64,000 bases of DNA from Campylobacter showae (GCF_004803815.1 NZ_CP012544.1:1612001-1676000), one strand, 5' to 3'; shown: positions 1 to 9,293, counted from the first letter of the stretch. A program made the numbers and translations. Notes: a model not told the origin generated them from the letters alone.

Positions 1-554
1 CGGAGCTAAATTTAAGCGCAGCCGGCGTACAAACGGACGCCAAAGGAAACGTGTCGGTAAACGAGTTTTTGCAAACCGCCCAGCCGCATATCTATGCAGT
101 AGGCGACGTTCGCGGCGGCGAGCTTTTTACCTATACGAGCCTAGATGATTTTCGCATCGTCTTTGACAAGCTTTTTGGCGCAGGCAAACGCAGCACGCTA
201 AACCGCTCTCCTCACGCTAGCACGCTTTTTACCGAGACTCCACTAGCTAGCATCGGACTAAGCGAAAAACGAGCGACGGCGCAAAATTTGGACTTTAAAG
301 TCCTAAAACTAGCACTAGCCGCAGTCCCCGGCGCAAAGGTAGTCGGCAACGAAACCGGCTTTTTAAAAGCGATCGTAGACGCAAAAAGCGGCAAAATTTT
401 AGGCGCGGCATTTCACTGCGTTTACGCAAACGAGCTTATCAACGAAATCGCCATCGCAATGGCTCTAGGCGCGGGCGCTGATTTCTTTAAAAATCAGATT
501 TTCACCCATCCTAGCATCAGCGAAGCGCTAAATGACCTCTTTGGACAATTTTAA
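1..554 (+). CDS. FAD-dependent pyridine nucleotide-disulfide oxidoreductase, C-terminal part (5' end outside window)
   Basis: The reading frame is open from the first bases of the window, so the apparent GTG at 51 is internal and the true start lies upstream. The visible part begins inside the FAD domain: the stretch AQPHIYAVGDV is the second FAD-binding motif of this flavoprotein class. It is followed by the dimerisation domain, which ends near an ITHP-like segment (IFTHPSISEALNDLF) containing the conserved His-Pro. Relatives are mercuric reductase-like and dihydrolipoamide dehydrogenase-like enzymes. Without the N-terminal redox-active cysteine region the substrate cannot be decided. The lipoprotein gene downstream follows after only 21 bases. 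Confidence 0.85.
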   Translation, partial: ELNLSAAGVQTDAKGNVSVNEFLQTAQPHIYAVGDVRGGELFTYTSLDDFRIVFDKLFGAGKRSTLNRSPHASTLFTETPLASIGLSEKRATAQNLDFKVLKLALAAVPGAKVVGNETGFLKAIVDAKSGKILGAAFHCVYANELINEIAIAMALGAGADFFKNQIFTHPSISEALNDLFGQF

Positions 555-575
555 AAACGACGGAAAGGATAAAAA

Positions 576-1184
576 ATGAGGAATTTACTTCTTACCTTTA
601 TCGGGCTTTTGTTTGTAGGATGCGCAGCTTCAAGCGGCGGACCCAACGACAACCCCGACTACGATTTTAACAAACGCGCCATCGAAGTTCTAAAGCCAAA
701 ATGCGAAAGCGGCAACTACTCCGCGTGCAACGATCTTGCCATCAGCTATCAAAATTTACAAGATCACAAAACCGCTCTAAAATACTATGAAAGAGCATGC
801 AAAAACAACTATCAAGCCGCCTGCACAAACCTCGCCAACATGTACCAAACCGGCCTTGGCGTAAGCAAAGACGCGAACAAAGCACTTGAAATCTATAGCG
901 CCTCATGCACGAACGGCGGCGCGTACTCTTGCTACTACCTAGGCGAGTTTTATCGCTCAAACGCCGACGGCAAAGAGCCAGACTACGCAAACGCTATGTC
1001 GGCCTACGATAGAGGCTGCAAACTAGGCGACGTACCGTGCTGCACGAACACGGCCGTACTTTACGAGCACGGCCTAGGCGTAGCGCAGGATGAAACAAAA
1101 GCTAGAAGCATCTACCGCTCGGCGTGCTTTAGCGGCGACACGTCCGCATGCGACAATCTAAAAAGAATGGGCAGAAAGCGATAA
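576..1184 (+). CDS. Sel1-repeat (SLR) lipoprotein
   Basis: A protein of 202 residues with an N-terminal hydrophobic stretch and a lipobox (LFVGC, Cys about residue 16), so predicted to be lipid-anchored after signal peptidase II cleavage. The mature part is a run of Sel1-type helical repeats of about 36 residues with paired cysteines (patterns such as CESGNYSACNDLA, CTNGGAYSCYYLG, CKLGDVPCCTNTA), as in the Helicobacter cysteine-rich Hcp proteins. Such repeats act as protein-binding scaffolds; the partner is unknown. A good ribosome site (GGAAAGGA) precedes the ATG. A rho-independent terminator follows. A second, secreted protein of this class lies at 32583-33152. Confidence 0.85.
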   Translation: MRNLLLTFIGLLFVGCAASSGGPNDNPDYDFNKRAIEVLKPKCESGNYSACNDLAISYQNLQDHKTALKYYERACKNNYQAACTNLANMYQTGLGVSKDANKALEIYSASCTNGGAYSCYYLGEFYRSNADGKEPDYANAMSAYDRGCKLGDVPCCTNTAVLYEHGLGVAQDETKARSIYRSACFSGDTSACDNLKRMGRKR

Positions 1185-1232
1185 TAAAAACAGTAAATTT
1201 AACGCATTTAAATTCGGCGTTAAATTTACTAC

Positions 1233-1259
1233 GGCGAGTCAAATTCGGCTCGCCTTTTT
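1233..1259 (+). terminator. rho-independent terminator after the Sel1 lipoprotein gene
   Basis: A 6-bp GC-rich stem GGCGAG/CTCGCC (1233-1238 with 1249-1254) is followed directly by TTTTT. It sits about 50 bases after the stop codon at 1184. The remaining DNA up to 1530 is AT-rich with many AAATTT words and no supportable gene. Confidence 0.75.
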
Positions 1260-1529
1260 AAATTTGACCGTAGCAAATTTAACTTCAAATTTGCCCCAAA
1301 ATTTACCTCCCAAAACCCACATCTTTGAAAATATAAAAACCAAAAACCATCCGTCAAATTTGACGCCGAATGCTCGCAAATTTAACTGCTCAAATTTAGG
1401 TTTTATTCTTGGCGTTCCGTAGCAAAATTTTATTCGCTCCGCCAAAAAACAGGTTAAATTTGAGCCGATTTTACTCGCAAATAGCAAAAATAAACAACGC
1501 TAAATTTGAGTAAATTTTATAAAAGATAG

Positions 1530-1557
1530 AAAAAAAGGGGCTCAAATTTAAGCCCCC
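1530..1557 (-). terminator. rho-independent terminator after the TonB-dependent receptor gene
   Basis: Read on the minus strand, the stem GGGGCT/AGCCCC (1551-1556 with 1537-1542, 8-base loop) is followed by a run of T (the A tract at 1531-1536). It lies 25 bases beyond the receptor stop codon at 1582. Confidence 0.8.
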
Positions 1558-1581
1558 AGAAGTGCAGGTTTAGAATAAAAA

Positions 1582-3579
1582 TTAAAATTTATAAGAGACG
1601 TTAACCTTAAAGTTTCTGCCCGGCTCCCAGTCGATTGCGTTCGCATCGCCGGTGTATTCAGCCATTCTTTGAGATTGCGAGACGTAGGCTTTGTTAAATA
1701 CGTTATAAACGCCCGCGTTTATCTCAAGTCCCTTAAATTTACCGCTGCTTGGCGCATAAGTGAGATAGACGTCGCTCACGGCATAGCTCGGGATATGTAC
1801 AGCAGCGTCGTTGCCAGCACTCGTCGTGTCTTTCGAGGCAAAATAAATAAGATTATAACCCACAAGCGTGTCGATAGCGTTTATCGAATACTCGGCGTTA
1901 AAGGTGTATTTGTCGCCTTGGTCGCGGTAGCCGATAATATTTGACGTGTAGTAGCCGCCGCTGCCGTTTCTTACGCGGTCTTTATATCTTACTTTTTGAT
2001 GAGTATAGCTAGCGCCTAAGCTTAGCGCGTCGAGGTTTAACCTCGCCAAAAGCTCGACGCCGTCGATATCCGCGCCGCCTGCGTTGATCCTATAAAGCAC
2101 CGGATTTATACGCCCGCCTGCTGCGTTATTATCTACGATTAGGTTTTTGTATTTGGTTTTAAAGTATTTAGCTACAAAGCTAACGTGTCCCGTTTCGCTA
2201 AACTCGCCCTTGTAGCGTCCGCCGATCTCGTAGCTATCGCCCGTAGTGGCCTTTAGATCAGGGTTTGCTCTGTATCCTAGCGCCGTACCCCTACTAGCGC
2301 CGCTAGCTAGCATAGACTCCATAACGTCAGGTCCTCTAAAGACTTTAGCATAGCTAGCAAATACTCCAAGCCCTTTCATAAACTCGTAATCAAGCGCGAG
2401 AGCTGGCGTAAATTCGTCAAATTTGTATTTGTACCCGCCGATATTTGTGCCCGTGCCGTTATATGTCTTTAGCTCGTGGCGCTCGTATCTGATGCCAGGA
2501 GTCACAGTTAGGCCTGCAAATTTGATCGCGTCCTCTAAGTAAAACGAGTAGTTGTTTACTTTTTCGGGACGGTTGTTTTGCGGTTTGTTAAAGTTCTCGC
2601 TGTGGTAGTACTCCGCGCCGTATCTTAGCGTCTGCGTCACGTCGCCCGTCTCTATCGCGGTTTTTGCTTTCGCGCTTAGGCCTCTAGTTTTTACGCCCCA
2701 TTTGCTACCGTCGATCCTCTGATGCTTCGTATGATACGCCGTTACGTCTAGATTTAGCAGTTCGCTCGGCGTAAATTCGTACTTTAACGTCGTCGTGTCG
2801 CGCTCGTATTTGCGGTAGTCATCATTTGTATGCCAACTACCAAATTCTGCTCTTAAAGGATAAAGTCCCTTGTAGTGGTTGTGTTCGTGAGAGAGCGATA
2901 TCCTGTGCGCGTCTAAAAAGCTATATCCGAGCTTAAAAAGATAGCTAAGGTCGTTGCCATCGCCGCCGATTTTTTTGCCATTGCCGCTTTTACCGTAGTC
3001 GTAACCTTTGTGATTTATTGCGGCTAAAAAGTCAAGCCCCTCGACTGGCGCGGTAAAAACCATGAGTCCTTGCGAAAATTCGTCGTTGTTTGAGGCGTAG
3101 CCCGTTTTGATTTTCGCGCCGATGATTTCGCCCTCTTCTAGCAGATCTCTAGCGTCCACCGTCCTAAAGGCTACCGAACCGCCCAGAGCCCCAGCGCCGT
3201 TTACCACAGAGCGCGCACCGACCTCAACGTCGATGGCCTTGATTAGATCGGGGTCGATCAGGAGGTCTGCGTTGTGGTGAAAGGTATTTCCGTTTTGTTT
3301 CGCGCCGTCGATCGTGATATTTAGGCCGCGGTCGCTCACGCCTCTCATGTAGATTTTTTGGTTCATACCGTTTGTGCCGCCTACGTAAACGCCTGGGATA
3401 TCGCGCATGACGTCTTTTAGTATGCCTGCGTTTCTCGTGCTTATTTTTACGTCGTCCACGCCGTAGCCGCCGCTAGTGCTGCTTACCTCTACGCCGCTTA
3501 GCGTTACGTTTTCGGCGGCATTTGCGCCGATAGCTAGAGCCGCGACGAAAGAAATCTTCGCAACATTGTTAAAACTCAT
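1582..3579 (-). CDS. TonB-dependent outer-membrane receptor (haem/haemoglobin receptor-like)
   Basis: The product has 665 residues: a signal peptide ending near ANAA (about residue 21), a plug domain (about 30-160, including DIPGVYVGG and the MRGVSDRGLNITIDG segment), then a 22-strand barrel ending in an aromatic residue (VSYKF). An FRGP...NPDL pair around residues 415-445 resembles the FRAP/NPNL box of haem receptors, but the loop between the two motifs has no histidine, so haem is not certain as substrate. The gene is divergent from exbB-exbD-tonB, which would energise it. Ribosome site AGAGGAG precedes the ATG. Iron or haem uptake is the most likely role; other metal complexes are possible. 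Confidence 0.85.
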   Translation of the reverse strand: MSFNNVAKISFVAALAIGANAAENVTLSGVEVSSTSGGYGVDDVKISTRNAGILKDVMRDIPGVYVGGTNGMNQKIYMRGVSDRGLNITIDGAKQNGNTFHHNADLLIDPDLIKAIDVEVGARSVVNGAGALGGSVAFRTVDARDLLEEGEIIGAKIKTGYASNNDEFSQGLMVFTAPVEGLDFLAAINHKGYDYGKSGNGKKIGGDGNDLSYLFKLGYSFLDAHRISLSHEHNHYKGLYPLRAEFGSWHTNDDYRKYERDTTTLKYEFTPSELLNLDVTAYHTKHQRIDGSKWGVKTRGLSAKAKTAIETGDVTQTLRYGAEYYHSENFNKPQNNRPEKVNNYSFYLEDAIKFAGLTVTPGIRYERHELKTYNGTGTNIGGYKYKFDEFTPALALDYEFMKGLGVFASYAKVFRGPDVMESMLASGASRGTALGYRANPDLKATTGDSYEIGGRYKGEFSETGHVSFVAKYFKTKYKNLIVDNNAAGGRINPVLYRINAGGADIDGVELLARLNLDALSLGASYTHQKVRYKDRVRNGSGGYYTSNIIGYRDQGDKYTFNAEYSINAIDTLVGYNLIYFASKDTTSAGNDAAVHIPSYAVSDVYLTYAPSSGKFKGLEINAGVYNVFNKAYVSQSQRMAEYTGDANAIDWEPGRNFKVNVSYKF

Positions 3580-3732
3580 TTTTTCTCCTCTTTAAATTTA
3601 TTAAATTTTGCGCCGATTTAGAAAAATATTTAAATTCTGTTTTCTTTAATCCGCTCAGATTTTGAAAACGAATATTACAATTCTAAGACTAAATTTTAGA
3701 TAAAATTATTTAAAATATTACTTGCTTATTCG

Positions 3733-3765
3733 TTATTGACAATAAATACCATAATCTGATATAAT
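3733..3765 (+). promoter_or_regulatory. strong sigma-70 promoter of exbB-exbD-tonB with overlapping palindrome
   Basis: TTGACA (3736-3741), an 18-base spacer and TATAAT (3760-3765) form a consensus promoter 30 bases upstream of the exbB ATG. A perfect 13-base palindrome, TTATTG-A-CAATAA (3733-3745), covers the -35 box. This position suits a repressor site such as Fur, but it does not match the long Fur consensus exactly; the regulator is inferred. Confidence 0.7.
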
Positions 3766-3795
3766 TGGCGCGCAAATTTTACAAGAAGGCATTAA

Positions 3796-4224
3796 ATGGA
3801 ATTTCTCAAACACAACGTCGATTACGTTATCATCGGTATCTTAGGGCTTATGAGTTTTACGGTAGTGTGGCTTACGATAGAGCGCTTGATCTTTTACGCA
3901 AACGTTAAATTTGAAAACTACAAGAACCAAGACGACTTTGAAGAGAGCGTAACTAGAAATTTAACAACGCTTTATATCGTTTATTCAAATGCGCCGTATA
4001 TCGGGCTTTTGGGTACGGTTGCGGGCATCATGGTAACCTTTTACGACATGGGTATGAGCGGCGGCATCGATACTAAAAGCATCATGGTCGGCCTGTCTCT
4101 CGCGCTAAAAGCAACCGCGCTAGGCCTCATCGTCGCGATACCGACGCTAATGATCTACAACGCGTTTATGAGAAAAGTGGACGTACTCGTAAACCGCTAC
4201 AAGGCTTCACGTGAGAATGCCTAA
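3796..4224 (+). CDS. exbB: ExbB, TonB-system proton channel subunit
   Basis: ExbB (142 residues, the short epsilonproteobacterial form) has three membrane segments (about 10-31, 66-88 and 96-122); the last two contain the conserved MotA/TolQ/ExbB region (IGLLGTVAGIMVTF and ALKATALGLIVAIPTLM). With ExbD it forms the inner-membrane proton channel that energises TonB. Ribosome site AAGAAGG lies 7 bases before the ATG. The gene ends inside the start of exbD, so the two are translationally coupled. It lies next to the receptor at 1582-3579. Confidence 0.93.
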   Translation: MEFLKHNVDYVIIGILGLMSFTVVWLTIERLIFYANVKFENYKNQDDFEESVTRNLTTLYIVYSNAPYIGLLGTVAGIMVTFYDMGMSGGIDTKSIMVGLSLALKATALGLIVAIPTLMIYNAFMRKVDVLVNRYKASRENA

Positions 4225-4594
4225 AAAAGAGGGATTAAACGTAATCCCACTCATAGATATTATGCTCGTTTTGCTAGCTATCGTGCTTAGCATCTCTACC
4301 TTTATCGCTCAGGGCAATATCAAAATCGACCTGCCAAACAGCGAGAGCGCGGAAAAAAAGCAAGACGAAAACGATAAAATAGCCGTTTTAATTAATAAAG
4401 ATAATGAATTTTTTATAGGCGAAGAGAAAATCGCCGAGGAAAATTTAAAAGAAAAGCTAAACGAGATAAAAAACGAAACATTAATAGAACTCAAAAGCGA
4501 TAAAGAGAGTAAATTCGACTCGTTTATCAAGGTTATCGACATACTAAAAGAAAAAAATCATGAAAATTTCGCTATCACAACAACAACTGAATAG
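4217..4594 (+). CDS. exbD: ExbD, TonB-system energy-coupling subunit
   Basis: The product (125 residues from the ATG at 4217) has one N-terminal membrane helix starting NVIPLIDIMLVLLAIVL, with the Asp of the PLIDIMLVL motif that carries protons in ExbD/TolR proteins. A periplasmic domain rich in Lys and Glu follows. An in-frame GTG at 4211 is an alternative start two codons upstream; I prefer the ATG, which overlaps the exbB stop by 8 bases (ATGCCTAA). The 3' end overlaps tonB by 35 bases. Confidence 0.92.
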   Translation: MPKKEGLNVIPLIDIMLVLLAIVLSISTFIAQGNIKIDLPNSESAEKKQDENDKIAVLINKDNEFFIGEEKIAEENLKEKLNEIKNETLIELKSDKESKFDSFIKVIDILKEKNHENFAITTTTE

Positions 4595-5399
4595 ACGCGC
4601 CAGCTTTACGGGGCTTGGCGTTTCTATCCTGTTGCACTCTATCCTCATCGGATCTTTTATCAAATTTTACGAAGAACTAAAACCGATGCCGGAAGAAAAA
4701 AGCGTCAAGATAGCGCTAAATACCTTTACGCCAGCAGCAGCTCCGCTCCCGCCGGCACCCACCCCACCAGCGCCGCCGCCTCCAGCCCCGCCTGCGCCTC
4801 CTCCGCCAGAACCTGTCGTCACGCCGCCGGAGCCGCCAAAACCGGTCGAGCCGCCTAAGCCGATAGAAAAACCAAAACCTGTGGAAAAGCCAAAACCGAT
4901 AGAAAAGCCAGTTGAAAAGCCAAAGCCTAAACCTACGCCAAAACCGGTTAAAAAGCCTGAGCCGGAACCGCAAGTCGCGCAAGCAACGCCGCCCGCACAG
5001 CCGTCGCCGCCTACTCCTACGCCGCCGGCAGCGCAGCCTAGCAGCGCTCCAAGCTCGAACGTAAAATCAAATTTACCGCCTAGCGGAGCTGAAACGGTCG
5101 GGGAATTTAACTTCGCGACATCAGCTGGCGACGAGAGATTTTCTAAAATCCAAAAGGCAATACAAAAGCACCACAAATACCCTAAACGCGCGCAAAAAAT
5201 GCGACATCAAGGCGTCGTAGAGGTTAGCTTTTTATACAAAAAAGATGGCACCGTCCGCGACGTAAAAGTGATAAAAAGCTCAGGCTTTGAGACGCTAGAC
5301 GAGGCCGCGGTCGAGCTCATAAACCGTGCTGCGCCTGATTTTCCGACGCTTGATCGCGACTACGTCATCAAAATCCCGGTTAGCTACAAACTCACCTAA
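4560..5399 (+). CDS. tonB: TonB energy transducer
   Basis: A 279-residue protein: an N-terminal membrane anchor (about 16-36, containing the His of the SxxxH-like LLHSILIGSF segment), a long proline-rich periplasmic spacer (about 58-165: PAPPPP runs, then repeated EKPKP/PKPVEKP units) and a C-terminal TonB domain (about 190-279) with the YPKRAQ and GxVxVSFLxxxDGTV motifs. It transmits the ExbB/ExbD proton-motive energy to outer-membrane receptors such as the one encoded divergently upstream. The start overlaps exbD by 35 bases. The high-GC repeats in the spacer create long false ORFs on the opposite strand. Confidence 0.93.
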   Translation: MKISLSQQQLNRRASFTGLGVSILLHSILIGSFIKFYEELKPMPEEKSVKIALNTFTPAAAPLPPAPTPPAPPPPAPPAPPPPEPVVTPPEPPKPVEPPKPIEKPKPVEKPKPIEKPVEKPKPKPTPKPVKKPEPEPQVAQATPPAQPSPPTPTPPAAQPSSAPSSNVKSNLPPSGAETVGEFNFATSAGDERFSKIQKAIQKHHKYPKRAQKMRHQGVVEVSFLYKKDGTVRDVKVIKSSGFETLDEAAVELINRAAPDFPTLDRDYVIKIPVSYKLT

Positions 5400-5430
5400 A
5401 TTTAAGCCGTTTTTGCGGCTTAAATTTTAT
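5398..5430 (+). terminator. rho-independent terminator after tonB
   Basis: A perfect 12-bp inverted repeat (5398-5409 with 5416-5427, loop TTTTTG) starts in the tonB stop codon and ends in a T-rich run. It is symmetrical enough to act in both directions. From here to 5660 there is only AT-rich DNA with AAATTT words. Confidence 0.8.
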
Positions 5431-5660
5431 CTTTTATTCTACAAATTTGACAGAGTAAATCAAAAAATAATTAGCTTTACTAAAATAGGTCGCAATCAAA
5501 TCAAATTTGACGCCGTAGCAGGGACGTAAATTTGCCAAATTTACAGTCCTAATAGCTAGGCTAAATTTGCCAAACGGTTTGCCCAAGCAACCAATCAAAT
5601 TTACTCAAAATTTAGCCGACGCAACTAGTTCAAATTTACGCCGAGCGATCTCGCCAAATT

Positions 5661-6686
5661 TTACTTAAACGCCCTTTTGTATGAGTTTTCTATCAGTTCA
5701 GCGCACCCTAGCTCACTCATCGCAGCCTGCGCGAAATTTGGATTTCGCAGCAGCTCTCTGCCGTAGGCCACCGCGTCGCAAACGCCGCTTAGCAGCAGCG
5801 CCTCGCCCTCGGACGCCTTTGTTATGAGCCCGACCGCGATCACGGGTATGCTAACCGCCTGTTTTACGGCCTTAGCGTAGCTCGCTTGATACAGAGGCGT
5901 AAACGCCGGTGCGCTATCCGTGCGCTCAAAAAGTCCGCCCGCCGAGACGTGGATAAACGCCGCGCCCAAAGCCTCGAGCTCCCTTGCCAGCCGCACGCTA
6001 TCTTCTAAACTCCAGTCGCCCTTCACCCAGCTATCCGCGCTTATGCGCACGCCGGCAGGGATTTTTACCGCGGCTTTTATCTCGCTTAAAATTTCTTTTA
6101 AAAATCTCGTGCGATTTTCAAAGCTTCCGCCGTATTCGTCGTCTCGCAGGTTAATCCCGGGCGAGAGAAATTCGCTGATGAGATAGCCGTGCGCGGCGTG
6201 GATCTCGATCGCGGCGTATCCTGCGCTCTGGGCTCTGATCGCAGCCTGAACGAAAGCTTGCTTGACCGCAACAATGTCGTCCGCGCTCATCTGCCTCGGC
6301 GTTTTGTAACTCTCGCTAAATTTTACCGCACTAGGCGCGATCAGATCATCACACTCGCTTTTTCTGCCGGCATGCGCGAGCTGGACGACCATGGCGGCGC
6401 CGTATTTGACGCACTCCTTGACGAGCCTGGCGTGCGCCTCTAGCTGCTCGTCGTTCCACAGCCCCAGATCGCAGCTCGTGATCCTGCCCCTAGGCTCGAC
6501 CGCCGTAGCTTCGACGATGATGAGCCCGACGCCTCCCAGCGCGCGAGCGGCGTAGTGCAAGCGGTGAAAGCACCTAGGTTGGCCGTTTTCGTTTTTGGCC
6601 TTATACATACACATCGGCGGCATGACGACGCGGTTTTTGATCTGCAGATCGCCGATTTTTAGCGGCGTAAAAAGCAAGCTTTGCAT
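5661..6686 (-). CDS. NADH:flavin oxidoreductase, Old Yellow Enzyme family (YqjM/NamA class)
   Basis: The 341 residues form an FMN-binding TIM barrel. Visible hallmarks are PMCMY near residue 26 (the redox-modulating Cys of the YqjM class), QLAHAGRK (about 100), IHAAHGYLISEFLSP (about 163-177, substrate-binding His pair) and the GGSFENR segment. Enzymes of this class reduce activated C=C bonds or nitro-compounds with NAD(P)H; the natural substrate is usually unknown. The gene stands alone: the neighbouring stretch upstream is a pseudogene on the same strand. The ATG is preceded by AAAGGA. Confidence 0.88.
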   Translation of the reverse strand: MQSLLFTPLKIGDLQIKNRVVMPPMCMYKAKNENGQPRCFHRLHYAARALGGVGLIIVEATAVEPRGRITSCDLGLWNDEQLEAHARLVKECVKYGAAMVVQLAHAGRKSECDDLIAPSAVKFSESYKTPRQMSADDIVAVKQAFVQAAIRAQSAGYAAIEIHAAHGYLISEFLSPGINLRDDEYGGSFENRTRFLKEILSEIKAAVKIPAGVRISADSWVKGDWSLEDSVRLARELEALGAAFIHVSAGGLFERTDSAPAFTPLYQASYAKAVKQAVSIPVIAVGLITKASEGEALLLSGVCDAVAYGRELLRNPNFAQAAMSELGCAELIENSYKRAFK

Positions 6687-6841
6687 GAGAAATCCTTTAA
6701 AGATTATTTGCGGTTATTTTAGGATATTTGTTTAAATTTATTTAGTTGAGCGGCAAATTTTAGCGACCACCCGCAAGCGGATGAGATTGTAAAAGCAAAA
6801 GCGTAAATCAACTATTATGTTAGTTCCCGTCAAATTTGAAT

Positions 6842-7506
6842 TTACTTGCCGCCGTTAAAAATAGAAGCAAAGTACTCGTCTATGTCCATGCCGTTTTTTC
6901 ATCTGTTTTAGCCTTAGTTTTACGTCAGCATCTTGCCAAAGTATCGGCGGCAAGGCAAACATCACCTTATCAAGGCTAAATTTACTCACATCCTCGCGCC
7001 AGCCATCCCAGCGGTAAAGCTCGTAAAATTTAGATACATCGCCGCAAAGCGTCCAGTACAAAAACTGCGAGTAGTCAAGCTGCGTATCCTCTCATTCGCC
7101 GCTATCTGGCGCATAGTAAAAAATGTTGCCGGCTTTGCCACAAAATGTGCCGCCGTTTATCGCGAAAAATCCACCCAAAACATCATCCGCCACGAGCAAA
7201 TAGCTAGGCATCTGGCCTGCCTCACTAGCTTTTGCCAAGGCTAAAGCTGTAAATCCCGCGATTCATCCGCTCGCAGCCAGAACCAAGCACGTGCAGTCAA
7301 CCGCCCTCAATCACGATGCTGCTGCAGTCATAAACAAGCGCTCCCATCGGCGAGCGTGTAGTGACCTAAAGCCCCAAAAGCTCGCTTTGCGCCCTATCCT
7401 CGTCACGCGGTAAAATCTCATAGCCATTTTTGGCCTCTTTTAGCCACTCTTCTATTAGTGCCCAGCCCGGCTCATTTGTGTTTATAAGCTCGCCTAAAGC
7501 TCTCAT
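6842..7506 (-). pseudogene. decayed DUF2625 gene
   Basis: Translated on the minus strand from the ATG at 7506, it begins MRALGELINTNEPGWALIEE and contains VTTRSPMGALVYDC, GGFFAINGGTFCGKAGNIFYYAPDSGE and a C-terminus ending DEYFASIFNGGK (stop at 6842). This is the layout of DUF2625 family proteins (function unknown). The frame is broken by TAG at 7366-7368, TGA at 7297-7299 and 7092-7094 (both where a Trp is expected), a frameshift at about 7240 and another at about 6897. Only pieces remain open. Function is lost; the family assignment is from memory of the motif pattern. Confidence 0.75.
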
Positions 7507-7539
7507 CGTGCGTCTTTTTGCTTAAATTTGATGAAATTT

Positions 7540-7573
7540 AAAAGAAGAATTTGGCGAGTCGCCCCGCCAAATT
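7540..7573 (-). terminator. rho-independent terminator after fabI
   Basis: A 9-bp inverted repeat (7548-7556 with 7565-7573, 8-base loop) lies 13 bases beyond the fabI stop. On the minus strand it is followed by the T-rich run CTTCTTTTAAATTT. Confidence 0.7.
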
Positions 7574-7585
7574 TATATTAGTAGA

Positions 7586-8455
<870 letters not shown>

Positions 8456-8543
8456 CTATAAATTAAAATTTGCAAAATCTCGCGAAACGCCAAATTTGAA
8501 ACCAAATTTGATAGCGGCAGTATCGCAAAGCTAGACTAGGCGA

Positions 8544-8599
8544 CTTAAAATTTTGCGATGGGAGTTACCATATAGGTAATGACCGAGCAAAATTTTAAG
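8544..8599. repeat. nested intergenic hairpin A (outer 13-bp palindrome, inner 6-bp stem)
   Basis: The outer arms CTTAAAATTTTGC and GCAAAATTTTAAG (8544-8556, 8587-8599) pair perfectly. Inside, GTTACC and GGTAAT (8564-8569, 8575-8580) pair around a 5-base loop. The unpaired sequences beside the inner stem are GGGA and GACC. The element overlaps the last codons of tpiA (stop at 8595) and lies before fabI. The same architecture with different stem sequences occurs at 35636-35702. It may terminate tpiA transcription or be a structured RNA. Confidence 0.7.
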
Positions 8600-9293
8600 A
8601 CAACGAAGTATAGCGATGCGAGACAACGCGTATAAGCTCCAAAAACTTCGAAGCGTCCCAGCTCGCCGTCCCTACCAACACCCCATCGCAGTTTTTGATC
8701 CCCGCGATCGCGCCGATATTTGCGGCATTTACGCTGCCTCCGTAAAGTAGCGGCGCACTCGTCTGCTCGCGGATGAAATTTAATATCTCCTCTATCTGCT
8801 CCGCACTCGCGCTCCTGCCCGTGCCTATCGCCCAGATTGGCTCATAGGCGATCAGCAGCCGCTCGTAGCCAAGCTCGATATTTTTTAGCTGCTCAGCCAA
8901 AAATTCCTTCGTGCCGCCAGCTTCATTCACGCTCAAATTTTCGCCAATGCAATAAACGATCTGCCAGCCCGCCTTTGCGGCGAAGTCAAATTTAGCGCGC
9001 AAAAGCTCCTCGCCCTCGCCCAGCTCGCGCCGTTCGGAGTGCCCGATCAGCACGCTTTTTATACCAAACTCGTCCAGCATCGCCTTGCCGATCTCGCCTG
9101 TATAAGCGCCGCTTTCGCACGGGTAGAAATTTTGAGCGCCGAGTTTAAATTTATGAACCGCAAGATCAAGCGCGCTAAACGGAGGAAATACCGTCACATC
9201 GTCGTTTGAGCTCAAATTTGCGTCTAAAATTTCGGCGTAGCACGCAAAGCTCGCTCTCGTGTGATTGCACTTTAAATTTGCTAAAAACCTCAC
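8595..9293 (-). CDS. tpiA: triose-phosphate isomerase
   Basis: TpiA (232 residues) interconverts dihydroxyacetone phosphate and glyceraldehyde 3-phosphate. Visible are the N-terminal NLKCN Lys, the catalytic His in GHSERRE, the catalytic Glu in [11 protein letters not shown] and the phosphate-binding GGSVNAANI. The start is a GTG overlapping the pgk stop by 4 bases (GTGA), so it is translationally coupled to pgk. The last ten codons ([10 protein letters not shown]) run into the palindrome at 8587-8599 and look like an added tail. Slightly shorter than the usual 250 residues, as in other Campylobacter. Confidence 0.95.
   Translation of the reverse strand: MRFLANLKCNHTRASFACYAEILDANLSSNDDVTVFPPFSALDLAVHKFKLGAQNFYPCESGAYTGEIGKAMLDEFGIKSVLIGHSERRELGEGEELLRAKFDFAAKAGWQIVYCIGENLSVNEAGGTKEFLAEQLKNIELGYERLLIAYEPIWAIGTGRSASAEQIEEILNFIREQTSAPLLYGGSVNAANIGAIAGIKNCDGVLVGTASWDASKFLELIRVVSHRYTSLS

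Noticed and set aside
1239-1487. 82-residue minus-strand ORF between the Sel1 and receptor genes
   Set aside because: It lies over the terminator of the Sel1 gene, has no ribosome site and is made of KF/NL words from AAATTT repeats.
4667-5176. Long glycine-rich ORF on the minus strand
   Set aside because: It is the complement of the proline-rich TonB spacer; repeats and GC bias create it.
6842-7506. Alternative genetic code (TGA read as Trp) to explain the DUF2625 frame
   Set aside because: All other genes use TGA as stop and TGG for Trp normally, and frameshifts plus a TAG are also present, so it is a pseudogene.
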